From NCBI GenBank assembly GCA_902826565.1, contig CADEFF010000015.1, forward strand, positions 1-64,000: a stretch of DNA of 64,000 bases, written 5' to 3'. The DNA comes from an uncultured Rhodospirillaceae bacterium. GTDB lineage: Bacteria > Pseudomonadota > Alphaproteobacteria > Dongiales > Dongiaceae. The notes beneath the pieces are model-generated. The model was not told the origin of the DNA, searched no databases, and saw only the letters and a list, made by a program, of their open reading frames with translations. Every line of letters starts with the position of its first letter. Position 1 is the stretch's first letter. A program made the translations under genes and the position numbers. Shown in pieces: positions 45,964 through 55,225 of the stretch.

Positions 45964-47538
45964 ATGAAGCCCGTTATCCGCTCTTCGCCCCGCCGCCTCG
46001 GTCCGGCGCTCCTGGCCGGAATCGCGCTCCTGGTGCCGCTCGGCGTCGACACGGCGCTCGCCTGCCGCTGGGAGCTGGAATCGATCCCCTACGAGGCGTT
46101 GATCGAGGGCTTGCGAGCCGCGGACGCGACGACCCGGGCGCGCTCCGCGCAGTTTCTCGGGCTGCGTACCGAGCGGGACGCGGTGCCGGCGCTGATCGCC
46201 GTCGTTCAGGGGCCGGAGGAGGATCCGGCCGTCCTTTCCGCCGCCTATTTCGCCCTCGGGCAGATCGGCGAGCCGTCCGCCCTTCCGGTGCTCAAGGACT
46301 GCGTGACCTCGGAGGACCGGCCGGAGCTGCGTGCAGACTGTCTCACCGCGCTCGGCGACCTCCACGATCCCGATGCGCTGGCACCGGTGCTCGACGCCTA
46401 TCGCAACGAGGCATCGCCGCTGGTGCGCGGCCGCGCCGTCGACGTGCTGGGCAGCTTCCCGGATGCCGCAGCGGTCGCGCCGCTCGCGGCGCTGGCGACC
46501 GACGGGGATGCCGACGCCGCGCTCCGCCAGCGCGCCGTCCAGGCGCTCGGCCGGACCGGGATGGCCGAGGCTGCCGCGCCGCTGCTCGCGACACTCGCCC
46601 ATCCCGTCGACGCGGCCGAGCTCGTCCCTACGGTGCGGTCGCTGGGCGAGATCCGGGCGAAGGAGGCGGCGAAGCCGCTCGAGGCGCTGCTCGCGCAGAC
46701 GAGCGATCCGCGGATCAAGGCGGAGATCGTGATCGCCCTCGGCGCGATCAGCGACGGGAGCAGCTATCCGACGCTCCTCGCCATGCTGGACGACCCGGTG
46801 CCGGCGCTGCGCTATCTCGCCATCGAAAGCCTGCATGCGCTCGGCAAGCCGGAGGCCGCCGGCCCGCTCAACCGGACGGCGACAGCCATGGCGGAAGAGA
46901 TAAGGCAGGGTCTCGGCGACCCCGAGGGAAGCCCCGCGCGGCTCGTCGTGCTTGCCCGGACGCTCTCGGCCGCGCTGCGCGCGCTCATCGACCTCGATGC
47001 CGCGGCCGGCGCGGCGGCGATGATCGCGACCGCCACCTTGCCCGAGATCGACGCGGCCTCGACGCCGCTGCTCGTCGTGAAGACGGAGCTGTTCGAGAGC
47101 CGCCGCATCGCGTTGCACGGGTTGGGTTCGGCAAGGACGGCCGCCGCCGCCGAGGTCCTTCGCGGGCCGGCCGGCGTGGGCGAAGCCGACTACCGGCTGC
47201 GCGCGGTCGCGGTCCGCTCGCTGGCCATATCGGGCGAGCCGGAGGCCGCGGCGCAGATCGCCCCCTATCTCGACGACCAGGCGGCCGAGGTGCGCTGGAT
47301 GGCGGCCCTCTCGCTCGGCCGCCTCGGCGACCGTGCGGCGGCGGCGGCGCTCGGCGGCGGGCTCGACGACGAGAATGCGCGCGTCCGTCGCGAGGCGACG
47401 CTTGCGCTCGGCTATCTCGGGGATTCCTCGCAGCGTGCGCAGCTCGTCGCCCTGGCGGAGGGCGACCCTTCCCGCCAGGTGCGGGAAGCCGCTTCCTATG
47501 CTCTCCAGCTCATCGACGAGGCCGAGGCGACGCCCTGA
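45964..47538 (+). CDS. Exported HEAT-repeat protein
   Basis: A 524-residue protein with a signal peptide (MKPVIRSSPRRLGPALLAGI, cleavage near DTALA) and then about 12 HEAT/PBS-lyase-type repeats of 30-35 residues: LRADCLTALGDL, RAVQALGRTG, RWMAALSLGRLGD and REATLALGYLGD. HEAT solenoids bind other proteins; no enzyme motif is seen. The ATG at 45964 follows GAAGGGAG. Cys near the cleavage site (ALAC) does not form a canonical lipobox. Function is unknown. Confidence 0.85.
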   Translation: MKPVIRSSPRRLGPALLAGIALLVPLGVDTALACRWELESIPYEALIEGLRAADATTRARSAQFLGLRTERDAVPALIAVVQGPEEDPAVLSAAYFALGQIGEPSALPVLKDCVTSEDRPELRADCLTALGDLHDPDALAPVLDAYRNEASPLVRGRAVDVLGSFPDAAAVAPLAALATDGDADAALRQRAVQALGRTGMAEAAAPLLATLAHPVDAAELVPTVRSLGEIRAKEAAKPLEALLAQTSDPRIKAEIVIALGAISDGSSYPTLLAMLDDPVPALRYLAIESLHALGKPEAAGPLNRTATAMAEEIRQGLGDPEGSPARLVVLARTLSAALRALIDLDAAAGAAAMIATATLPEIDAASTPLLVVKTELFESRRIALHGLGSARTAAAAEVLRGPAGVGEADYRLRAVAVRSLAISGEPEAAAQIAPYLDDQAAEVRWMAALSLGRLGDRAAAAALGGGLDDENARVRREATLALGYLGDSSQRAQLVALAEGDPSRQVREAASYALQLIDEAEATP

Positions 47539-47637
47539 CGCCCCCGACGGCCCTGGCTGCGGGCGCCCCCTCCCCGCCGCGACCGCGCGGGTCGCGGCGG
47601 CGAACATCGGGAAGACCTCGCGAGAGGCGCGGACCGC

Positions 47638-47675
47638 CTAGCGTTCGCACATTGCCCTAGCGCTCGCACATCGCC
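47638..47675. repeat. 19-base imperfect tandem duplication at the cyclase gene end
   Basis: CTAGCG, T or C, TCGCACAT, T or C, GCC occurs twice in a row (47638-47656 and 47657-47675), differing at two positions. The right copy is the last coding bases plus stop of the cyclase gene on the minus strand; the left copy lies just after the stop. Confidence 0.7.
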
Positions 47676-48640
47676 ATGACGCGGCTCGGGCTGCCGGTGC
47701 CGCGGGTATGCTTCATCGCGCCCACGACGAGCGTGCAGCTCGCGCCGTCGTTCATCGCCGTGGTGAGCTCGCCGAGATTGGCCATGTTCTCCAGCAGCAG
47801 GATGTTGCGCTGCAGGAATTTCACGTGGGTGTACCAGACGTTGGTGTCCATGTTCGGCCCCTCGCCGACATTTCCCTCGCCGGAGTCGATGGCAAGGTTG
47901 TCGGCGCCGACGCCGGCGAGCTGGATATTCTTCTCGTCCAGCACCTGAACCAGCTTGTCCACCGATTCGTGGCTCATGCCGGGATGGTTGAAGCCGTTGA
48001 GATAGACCGACTTGTCCCATTCGGGTCCGCCGTCGAAGTAGAATTTCGACCAGCCGAGATTCATGACGAGCCAGGCGCCGTCCTGCAGCTTGTCGGCGAT
48101 GGCGGCGATGTCGTCCGCGGTGACGACGTTGCCGGACGCATCGGAGAAGTCGGTGATCGCCTTGTCCGGGTTGGGGTTGCCGCCATTCTTGTCAAGCTCG
48201 GCCTGGACGCGGCTGCTGATATCGATCAGCACAACCGGCCCGACGAGCTGTTCGACCGTGACGCGTTCGGCGGTATGGCGATCCGCAACCGCGATGCCGC
48301 CCTCTTCCATCGTCTCCTCATTATTCAGGTAATGGGCCGGCGTATCGAAATGCGTGCCATGGTGCTCATCGACGATCAGTTTTCCGGAGTCGAAGTAGCC
48401 TTGATTCGTCGGCCATTCCGAGATCGTCAGGATCGCCTGCTGATCGAAGGTCGGATGCGGCTTGCTGTCGAGCCAGGGCTGGTTGAGGTCCGCCTTCAGC
48501 GGATCGCCTTCCATGGGTTTGAAGGTCGGGATCGGGTGCGTCAGATCGATCAGGAAGGTTTCCGCCCCGGCAGCCGCGATGCCGCCCAGAAGGGCGGCGG
48601 CGAAAGCGAGGCCGATCGGCAGTTTGCTGATTCCGGTCAT
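47657..48640 (-). CDS. Cyclase-family (kynurenine-formamidase-like) exported hydrolase
   Basis: A 327-residue protein with a signal peptide (MTGISKLPIGLAFAAALLGG, cleaved near AAAGA) and a cyclase-family metal-dependent hydrolase domain. The metal motif is HHGTHFDTPAHY, preceded by FLIDLTHPIPTF. Members hydrolyse amides such as N-formylkynurenine or isatin, usually in the cytosol; a periplasmic form suggests a different substrate. GGAGGAA precedes the ATG at 48640. It has no functional partner nearby. Confidence 0.87.
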   Translation of the reverse strand: MTGISKLPIGLAFAAALLGGIAAAGAETFLIDLTHPIPTFKPMEGDPLKADLNQPWLDSKPHPTFDQQAILTISEWPTNQGYFDSGKLIVDEHHGTHFDTPAHYLNNEETMEEGGIAVADRHTAERVTVEQLVGPVVLIDISSRVQAELDKNGGNPNPDKAITDFSDASGNVVTADDIAAIADKLQDGAWLVMNLGWSKFYFDGGPEWDKSVYLNGFNHPGMSHESVDKLVQVLDEKNIQLAGVGADNLAIDSGEGNVGEGPNMDTNVWYTHVKFLQRNILLLENMANLGELTTAMNDGASCTLVVGAMKHTRGTGSPSRVMAMCER

Positions 48641-48905
48641 GAACGTTCCTCCGTTGCGAGCGCTTCTTTCCGCCGGCGTGCCCGGTCTCTCGCGAACCGG
48701 TTGACGCATCCCCGCTCTTGCCGACCATCCTAACGGAAGCGAACCCGGAATCTAGTCCTTGCGTGGAGCGCCCCGAGCGCCGGGCCCGACGCGATTTCCG
48801 GCTGTTGCCCGAGGCCCGCCGGCTGGTCTATGACAGGGGCATTCTGGGGCCGCGGCGCGGCGCCCACGGGCAATTCGGGCTGACGGGACAGGGATTTGGC
48901 GAACG

Positions 48906-49031
48906 ATGGCAAGGATCGATGAAGTTTCCCAAGAGCACCGCGACACCTGGCGCAATTTCTGCCGCCTGACGACCGTGCTCGTGGTCGGCGTGATGGTGCT
49001 GCTGGGGCTGATGGCGCTGACCCTCCTCTAG
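48906..49031 (+). CDS. Small aa3-type cytochrome oxidase subunit IV-like membrane protein
   Basis: A 41-residue protein: a short hydrophilic start [20 protein letters not shown] and one transmembrane helix to the end ([21 protein letters not shown] region). The EHRDTWxxFxRLTT pattern resembles the tiny alphaproteobacterial aa3-type oxidase subunit IV family. No oxidase subunit gene is nearby, so its complex is uncertain. The short length alone makes this call moderate. Confidence 0.62.
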   Translation: MARIDEVSQEHRDTWRNFCRLTTVLVVGVMVLLGLMALTLL

Positions 49032-49090
49032 CCGCTCGCGACGACGGGCGGCCCGGCGCGCGCAGCCGGCCAGCCCCGCAGGCGGGACCC

Positions 49091-49417
49091 ATGCAGAGCA
49101 TCCTCGCTTTCGTCTTCGCCGCCATCGCCGAGATCGCCGGCTGCTTCGCCTTCTGGGCGTGGCTGCGCAAGGACGCGTCGGCCTGGTGGCTGGTCCCGGG
49201 CTGCCTCGCCCTCGCCCTCTTCGCCTATCTGCTGACGCGGGTCGAAAGCGACTTCGCCGGGCGCGCCTATGCCGCCTATGGCGGCATCTACATCGCCGCG
49301 GCGCTCGTCTGGCTCTGGATTGTCGAAGGCACGCGGCCCGACCGCTGGGATCTTGCGGGCGCCGTGCTATGCCTCGCAGGCACAGCCGTCATCCTGTTCG
49401 GCCCGCGCGCGGCGTAA
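49091..49417 (+). CDS. YnfA/UPF0060-family membrane protein
   Basis: A 108-residue protein with four hydrophobic segments. It opens with [19 protein letters not shown] and includes [19 protein letters not shown], both standard for the YnfA family, a distant relative of small multidrug-resistance transporters. It lies 59 bases after the small membrane protein. The substrate, if any, is unknown. Confidence 0.92.
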   Translation: MQSILAFVFAAIAEIAGCFAFWAWLRKDASAWWLVPGCLALALFAYLLTRVESDFAGRAYAAYGGIYIAAALVWLWIVEGTRPDRWDLAGAVLCLAGTAVILFGPRAA

Positions 49418-49472
49418 GCCGTGCGAACCGACCTCAACCCGATCGTTCCGGATTTTGAAGGCGCGGCGCGCC

Positions 49473-49895
49473 TCAGCCGACGATTTCGGCCGGCTTGAAG
49501 AAGTAAGCGATCTCGGTCTTCGCGTTCTCGGCCGAATCCGAGCCATGCACCGAATTGGCCTCGATCGACTCCGCGAAGTCCTTCCGGATCGTGCCGGCCG
49601 CGGCGTTGGCGGGATTGGTCGCGCCCATGATCTCGCGATTGCGGGCGACCGCGTTCTCGCCTTCGAGCACCTGGACCACCACCGGCCCGCTCGTCATGAA
49701 GGCGCAGAGGTCCTTGAAGAAGGGACGCTCGCGATGCACGGCATAGAAGCCCTCGGCCATCTCGCGGCTGAGCCGCAGCCGCTTCTGCGCGACGATGCGC
49801 AGCCCTGCCTCCTCGAACCGGGCATTGATCTTGCCGGTGAGGTTGCGCCGGGTGGCATCCGGCTTGATGATGGAGAGCGTGCGTTCGACGGCCAT
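49473..49895 (-). CDS. ndk: Nucleoside diphosphate kinase
   Basis: A 140-residue NDK that equalises nucleoside triphosphate pools through a phospho-His intermediate. It starts [18 protein letters not shown]; the active His lies in NSVHGSDS and GATNPANAA is present. The frame is open upstream, but this start gives the standard length. It is transcribed away from the ABC-F gene. Confidence 0.97.
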   Translation of the reverse strand: MAVERTLSIIKPDATRRNLTGKINARFEEAGLRIVAQKRLRLSREMAEGFYAVHRERPFFKDLCAFMTSGPVVVQVLEGENAVARNREIMGATNPANAAAGTIRKDFAESIEANSVHGSDSAENAKTEIAYFFKPAEIVG

Positions 49896-50058
49896 GCGCG
49901 GGGTTCCTCCGGGACGAAAGACCGGCGAGCTTATAGAGACTCGCCGGCCCGACCGCAACCCGCCGCAGACCGGCAAATCGCCCCCGCGCCGCCTTGGCGC
50001 CGGGGCGCATCCGCGGGCTTCGCCTGCGGCCCCGGACCGTGCTAAGACGCCGCCCGCC

Positions 50059-51957
50059 ATGTTGCAGATCGCCGACCTCACCTACCGGATCGCCGGCCGC
50101 CCCTTGCTGGAGGCGGCGTCGCTCGCGCTGCCGCCCGGCCATCGGGCGGGCATCGTCGGGCCGAACGGCAGCGGCAAATCGACGCTGCTGAAGCTCATTG
50201 CCGGCGATCTCGCGGCCGATCAGGGGACGGTGGCGGTGCCGAACAACTGGCGCATCGGCCGGCTGCATCAGGAGGCGCCGGACGGGCCCGAGAGCCTGAT
50301 CGATACCGTGCTCGCCTTCGATGTCGAGCGTGGCGCGCTGCTCGACGAGGCCGAGCATGCGAGCGACCCGCACCGCATCGCCGAGATCCACGACCGGCTG
50401 GTGCAGATCGAAGCCCATAGCGCACCCGCCCGCGCCGCCTCGATCCTCGCCGGGCTGGGCTTCGACGAAGCGCAGCAGGCGCGCCCCTGCCGCGAGTTCT
50501 CCGGCGGCTGGCGCATGCGCGTGGCACTCGCGGGCCTGCTCTTCTCCGAGCCGGACCTGCTGCTGCTCGACGAGCCGACCAACCATCTCGACCTCGAGGC
50601 GTCGATCTGGCTCGAGAGCTATCTCAAGAGCTATCCGCGAACCATCCTGCTGGTCAGCCACGACCGCGATCTGCTCAATCGCGCGGTCGAGAAGATCGTG
50701 CATCTCGAGAACCGCAAGCTCGTCCTCTATAACGGCGGCTACGACAATTTCGAGCGCACGCGGAGCGAGCGCCTCGCGCATCAGTCGGCGGCGCACGCGA
50801 AGCAGCTCGCCCAGCGTCGCCACATGCAGGCCTTCGTCGACCGCTTCCGCTACAAGGCGAGCAAGGCGCGCCAGGCCCAGTCGCGCCTCAAGGCGCTGGA
50901 GCGCATGGAGCCGATCGCCGCCGTGGTGGAGGCACGCACGGTCGCCTTCGATTTCCCGGCCCCCGCCCCCATGCCGCCGCCGCTGGTCACCATGGACGGC
51001 GTCGCGGTCGGGTACGAGGCCGGCAAGCCGATCCTGCGCGGCCTCGATCTGCGGCTCGACCAGGACGACCGGATCGCGCTGCTCGGGGCCAACGGCAACG
51101 GCAAATCGACGCTCGCCAAGCTCTTCGTCGGCCGGCTGCAGCCGATGGCGGGCGAGCTGCGGCGTTCCTCCAAGCTCAAGATCGGCTATTTCGCGCAGCA
51201 TCAGGCCGACGAGCTGGCGCTGGAATCGACGCCGCTCATGCTCATGGAACGCGCCGCACCCCAGCTCGCCGAGCCGAAGCGCCGCGCGCATCTGGCCCGG
51301 TTCGGGCTCGACCAGCAGCGCGTCAACACCCAGGTCGGCGCGCTGTCCGGCGGCGAGAAGGCGCGCCTCCTCTTCGCCCTCGTCACCCACGACGCGCCGC
51401 ATGTGCTGATCCTCGACGAGCCGACCAACCATCTGGACGTCGATGCGCGCCAGGCGCTGATCGCCGCGCTCAACGACTATGAAGGCGCCGTGGTGCTGAT
51501 CAGCCACGATCCGCATCTGATCGAGCTCGGCGCGGACCGGCTCTGGCTGGTCGCCGATGGCCATTGCCGGCCCTTCGACGGGTCGATGGAGGATTATCGC
51601 GACTATCTGATGGCGCAGCGGCGCGGCAGCGGCGATCGCGGCGAGGCCGACGGCCGCAATGGCGGCGCCACGCATACCGCCGCCGGCCGCAAGGAGCGGC
51701 GCAAGGCGGAGGCCGAGGCACGGGCGCGGACGGCCGACCTGCGGAAGGCCACGACGGCGGCGGAGAAGCGCCTCGAAGCGCTCAATGCCAAACGCGCGGT
51801 TCTGGAGAAGAAGCTCGCCGATCCCGAGATCTATCTCGGTCCGACACGCGATCTGATGGCGCTCCAGGTCAAGTTCGGCGAGCTGAAGCGCGAGATCGCC
51901 GCCGCCGAGGAGACCTGGCTCGCGGCCCAGGCCGCGATGGAAGAAGCCGGCGCCTGA
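50059..51957 (+). CDS. ABC-F family ATPase (Uup-like)
   Basis: A 632-residue cytosolic protein with two ABC cassettes and no membrane domain. Walker A motifs are [11 protein letters not shown] and [11 protein letters not shown]; signatures are FSGGWRMR and [10 protein letters not shown]; both Walker B segments read DEPTNHLD. The C-terminal 100 residues are charged and form a coiled coil ([19 protein letters not shown]), as in Uup. ABC-F proteins act on the ribosome or on DNA junctions. The start at 50059 is chosen because the first cassette begins [11 protein letters not shown]. Confidence 0.94.
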   Translation: MLQIADLTYRIAGRPLLEAASLALPPGHRAGIVGPNGSGKSTLLKLIAGDLAADQGTVAVPNNWRIGRLHQEAPDGPESLIDTVLAFDVERGALLDEAEHASDPHRIAEIHDRLVQIEAHSAPARAASILAGLGFDEAQQARPCREFSGGWRMRVALAGLLFSEPDLLLLDEPTNHLDLEASIWLESYLKSYPRTILLVSHDRDLLNRAVEKIVHLENRKLVLYNGGYDNFERTRSERLAHQSAAHAKQLAQRRHMQAFVDRFRYKASKARQAQSRLKALERMEPIAAVVEARTVAFDFPAPAPMPPPLVTMDGVAVGYEAGKPILRGLDLRLDQDDRIALLGANGNGKSTLAKLFVGRLQPMAGELRRSSKLKIGYFAQHQADELALESTPLMLMERAAPQLAEPKRRAHLARFGLDQQRVNTQVGALSGGEKARLLFALVTHDAPHVLILDEPTNHLDVDARQALIAALNDYEGAVVLISHDPHLIELGADRLWLVADGHCRPFDGSMEDYRDYLMAQRRGSGDRGEADGRNGGATHTAAGRKERRKAEAEARARTADLRKATTAAEKRLEALNAKRAVLEKKLADPEIYLGPTRDLMALQVKFGELKREIAAAEETWLAAQAAMEEAGA

Positions 51958-51970
51958 TCTGAACGGGTGA

Positions 51971-52426
51971 TCAGCCCCGCGCCTTCTCTTCCCAGCGACC
52001 GGCCTCGTTCTGCTGGTAATAGACGAGGCTGTGGCCGGCGGATTTGTAGGAGGTCCACCGCTCGCGCGCAGCGGCGACGGCGCTCGTGTCCTGGCCGTCG
52101 AACAGCTCGACGCAGAGCGCGTAGGTGTCGATCGTCTGCGACCGGGCGCCATCGGCAAGGAACAGCACCGCCGCCGCGTTCGGATTTTCGTCGGTCTCGG
52201 TGAGCCAGATCGGCTGACGTTCCGCCTGGCCGTCGCGCTTCGTGCCGTGCGGCAGGAAGTTGCGATCCTTGTAGGTCCAAAGATGCGCCGCGAGCGCCTC
52301 GACCCGCTCCTCCGAGCCCAGCATCACCACGGCGCGCTGTCCGCGCTCGAGAGTCCGCTCCAGCATCGTCGGCAGCGCCGCCTCGAGCGGGCTGCGCTGC
52401 AGATGGTAGAAGCGGATCTCGGTCAT
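51971..52426 (-). CDS. holC: DNA polymerase III chi subunit
   Basis: A 151-residue protein of the HolC family, which links the clamp loader to SSB. The start MTEIRFYHLQRSPLEAALP, HLWTYKDRNFLPHGT and a C-terminal ARERWTSYKSAGH match the family. The frame extends upstream into pepA, but this ATG is the normal N terminus. It follows pepA by 13 bases; the pepA-holC pairing is common. Confidence 0.93.
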   Translation of the reverse strand: MTEIRFYHLQRSPLEAALPTMLERTLERGQRAVVMLGSEERVEALAAHLWTYKDRNFLPHGTKRDGQAERQPIWLTETDENPNAAAVLFLADGARSQTIDTYALCVELFDGQDTSAVAAARERWTSYKSAGHSLVYYQQNEAGRWEEKARG

Positions 52427-52439
52427 CGAGCCTTCCCGC

Positions 52440-53939
52440 TCAGCGTTCCTCGTAATGCTGCGCCACCAGCCGGTTGAGGATACGGATGCCGTAGCCCGTC
52501 GCGCCCTTCGGCACGGTCGGCGCATCCTTGTCGCTCCAGGCCATGCCGGCGATGTCGAGATGCGCCCAGGGCGTGTTGTTCACGAAGCGTTGCAGGAACT
52601 GCGCGGCGGTGATCGAGCCGCCATACCGGCCGCCGACATTCTTCACGTCGGCGATGTCCGAATTGATGAGCTTGTCGTATGCGTCGCCGAGCGGCATACG
52701 CCAGAGCAGCTCGCCCTCGGCGCGTCCGACACCCAGTAGGCGCTCGGCAAGCTGGTCGTTGTTCGAGAAGAGGCCGGCCTGCACCTGGCCGAGCGCCACC
52801 ATGATGGCGCCCGTCAGGGTCGCAAGATCGATCATGAGCTGCGGCTTGAAGCGCTGCTGCGTGTACCAGAGCGCGTCGGCGAGCACGAGCCGGCCTTCCG
52901 CGTCGGTGTTGATCACCTCGATCGTCTGGCCCGACATCGAACGCACCACGTCGCCGGGACGCTGCGCCGTGCCGGAGGGCATGTTCTCGACGAGCCCCAC
53001 CACGCCGACGACATTCGCCTTCGCCTTGCGGCCGGCGAGCGCCTTCATCGCGCCGATCACGGCGCCCGCCCCGCCCATGTCCCACTTCATCTCTTCCATG
53101 CCGGCGGCGGGCTTGATCGAGATGCCGCCGGTATCGAAGGTGACGCCCTTGCCGATGAAGGCAACCGGCGGCTTCTTCCGGCTGGCCGGCAGGCCGTTCC
53201 ACTGCATGACCACGAGCCGCGAATCCCGTTCGCTGCCCTGCCCCACGCCGAGCAGCGCGCCCATGCCGAGCTTTTTCATCTGCGCCTCGCCCAGCACCTC
53301 GACCTCGACGCCGAGCCTGGCGAGCTGCTTCGCCGCCGCCGCGAGGCTCTCCGGATAGATCACGTTGGCGGGCTCAGCCACCAGGTCGCGGGTGAAGACG
53401 ATGCCGTCCGCCAGCCGTTCGAGCGGCTCATAGGCGCGTTTCGCCGCCGCCGGATCCTCGACCATGATGGTGAGCTTCTTCACGCTCGGCTTCTGCTCGG
53501 GCTTTTCCTTGGTGCGGTATTTGTCGAAACGGTAGCTCCGGAGCCGCGCCCCTTGCGCGACGCGCGCGGCGAACTCCGCCGCGCCGACCTTGCTGCCCGA
53601 GATCGGGTCGATGGCGATCGAGAGCGACGTCTCGCCCACGCCATTGGCATGCGCGACGAGGCGTCCGCCGATCGCTTCGGCGACGAGCGGATCCAGGGTC
53701 GCCGGCGCGCCGACACCATAGAGCAGCACGCGGTCGAGCTTCAGCTCGCCCGGCGCCAGAATTTGCAACAGCTCGTCCACCCGGCCCTTGAAGCGGCTCA
53801 CCGCAAGCGCGCGGCCGACGGCGCCCTTGCTCAGGCGGTCGGCGAGCGTGGCCGACGCGGCGAGCTTGCGCTCATCGGCGACCGCGACGGCGAGCGCGCC
53901 CGCGGTCGGCATCTCGTGCTTGGCGAACTGGATCTTCAT
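52440..53939 (-). CDS. pepA: Leucyl aminopeptidase (M17)
   Basis: A 499-residue dinuclear-zinc aminopeptidase. The C-terminal catalytic domain holds GKGVTFDTGGISIKP, the metal-binding DMGGAGAVIGAMKALA and the family signature NTDAEGRLVLADAL. The N-terminal macro-like domain is typical. PepA homologues also bind DNA in some species. It is first in a pepA-holC operon. Confidence 0.97.
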   Translation of the reverse strand: MKIQFAKHEMPTAGALAVAVADERKLAASATLADRLSKGAVGRALAVSRFKGRVDELLQILAPGELKLDRVLLYGVGAPATLDPLVAEAIGGRLVAHANGVGETSLSIAIDPISGSKVGAAEFAARVAQGARLRSYRFDKYRTKEKPEQKPSVKKLTIMVEDPAAAKRAYEPLERLADGIVFTRDLVAEPANVIYPESLAAAAKQLARLGVEVEVLGEAQMKKLGMGALLGVGQGSERDSRLVVMQWNGLPASRKKPPVAFIGKGVTFDTGGISIKPAAGMEEMKWDMGGAGAVIGAMKALAGRKAKANVVGVVGLVENMPSGTAQRPGDVVRSMSGQTIEVINTDAEGRLVLADALWYTQQRFKPQLMIDLATLTGAIMVALGQVQAGLFSNNDQLAERLLGVGRAEGELLWRMPLGDAYDKLINSDIADVKNVGGRYGGSITAAQFLQRFVNNTPWAHLDIAGMAWSDKDAPTVPKGATGYGIRILNRLVAQHYEER

Positions 53940-54093
53940 GGGCGCACTCCTGAGGGCGGGCGTCGACGCGGGGACGGCGCCGGCGGAACTGGCCGCGCCA
54001 GCGTCTCGTCTATCATAGGCGAGGTCTGCGATAAAGTCGGCGCAGGGTCACGGACCAGATGCCGCTAGGAACGCCGCGGCCGGCCCCTCTATC

Positions 54094-55218
54094 ATGCGCG
54101 CCATGCAGGGTCGCAGGATTCTCGACGGGACGACGCGCTATATCGGTCTGCAACTGGTGACGACGTTCATCCTGGTCTCGATCGGGCTGACGCTCATCGT
54201 CTGGCTGACCCAGACCGTGCGGCTGCTCGACCTCATCGTGAATCGCGGCCTGCCCTTCGACACCGCGCTCTACTTCCTCGGTCTGCTCCTGCCGAAACTG
54301 ATCGGCGTGATGATTCCCATCACCCTCTTCATCTCCGTGGTGTTCGTCTATTTTCGCCTCGCCAGCGACAGCGAGCTCGTGGTGCTGGTGGCGGCCGGGC
54401 TGAGCCCGCTGCAACTCGCAAGGGCCGGTATGCTGGTGGCGCTGGTGGTGCTCGTCGTCGGCTACTGGCTTGCGATCTCGCTCCAGCCGGCGGCGGCGCG
54501 CGTGTTCACCGATCTCGCCTTCCGCATGCGCAACGACTACTCGCAGGCGCTGCTTCAGGAAGGGGTCTTCAGCGAGCTCATCCCGGGCCTGACCTTCTAT
54601 GCCCGGGAACGCGACGGCGCAGGCGTGCTTCATGGCGTGCTGATCTATGACCGGCGGATTCCGAAATCGACCCGCATCTACACCGCCGCGAGCGGTCTCA
54701 TCGCCGGCTCCGATGAAGGTCCCCGGGTCGTGCTGGAACGCGGCACGGTGCAGCAATCCGGCGCCGGCGACGTGTCCATCCTCTATTTCGACCGGACGAT
54801 CGTCGAGCTTTCCGATCTGACCACGGATCGCACCGCGCCGCTGCGCAGCGAGGAGATGACCCTCGCCGAGCTGCTGCAGCCGGGGCCGGAGATCGCCGAT
54901 CAGGAGAGTCGCGACCGCCTGCGGGTTCAGGCGCATCGGCGGCTGACCGAGCCGCTGCAGATATTCGCCTACACCATGGTCGGGCTCGCCTGCATGTTGC
55001 TCGGCCCGCGCGGCCGACGGCAGCAGCGCATCAATGCGGTGGTGGCGGTGCTGGCGGTAGGTCTTCTCGTCGCCGCCAGCTATGCCGGCCTCAGCATCGC
55101 GCTCGTCCATCCCTGGCTGGTGTCGCTGCTTTATCTGATACCTCTGCTGACGGCGGCGGCGGCGTTCCTGCTGCTCTCGCAGCGTTTCCGGCGGCACCGC
55201 CCCCGCCTGGCCAGGTGA
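54094..55218 (+). CDS. lptF: LPS export permease LptF
   Basis: A 374-residue inner-membrane subunit of the LptB2FG transporter that lifts LPS into the periplasmic bridge. It has three N-terminal and three C-terminal transmembrane helices around a jellyroll periplasmic domain; LIGVMIPITLFISVVFVYFR is characteristic. A second ATG at 54103 is an alternative start; TATCAT at 54090-54095 ends 7 bases before it and no ribosome site is seen. lptG follows by 7 bases. Confidence 0.93.
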   Translation: MRAMQGRRILDGTTRYIGLQLVTTFILVSIGLTLIVWLTQTVRLLDLIVNRGLPFDTALYFLGLLLPKLIGVMIPITLFISVVFVYFRLASDSELVVLVAAGLSPLQLARAGMLVALVVLVVGYWLAISLQPAAARVFTDLAFRMRNDYSQALLQEGVFSELIPGLTFYARERDGAGVLHGVLIYDRRIPKSTRIYTAASGLIAGSDEGPRVVLERGTVQQSGAGDVSILYFDRTIVELSDLTTDRTAPLRSEEMTLAELLQPGPEIADQESRDRLRVQAHRRLTEPLQIFAYTMVGLACMLLGPRGRRQQRINAVVAVLAVGLLVAASYAGLSIALVHPWLVSLLYLIPLLTAAAAFLLLSQRFRRHRPRLAR

Positions 55219-55225
55219 CGGGCCG

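Noticed and set aside
48718-48969. 83-codon open frame upstream of the small membrane protein
   Set aside because: It reads Arg/Gly/Pro-rich, has no ribosome site and overlaps the 41-residue gene in another frame.
49288-52158. Long minus-strand open frame across ndk and the ABC-F gene
   Set aside because: It overlaps two real genes in other frames and its sequence is low-complexity Arg/Ala/Gly.
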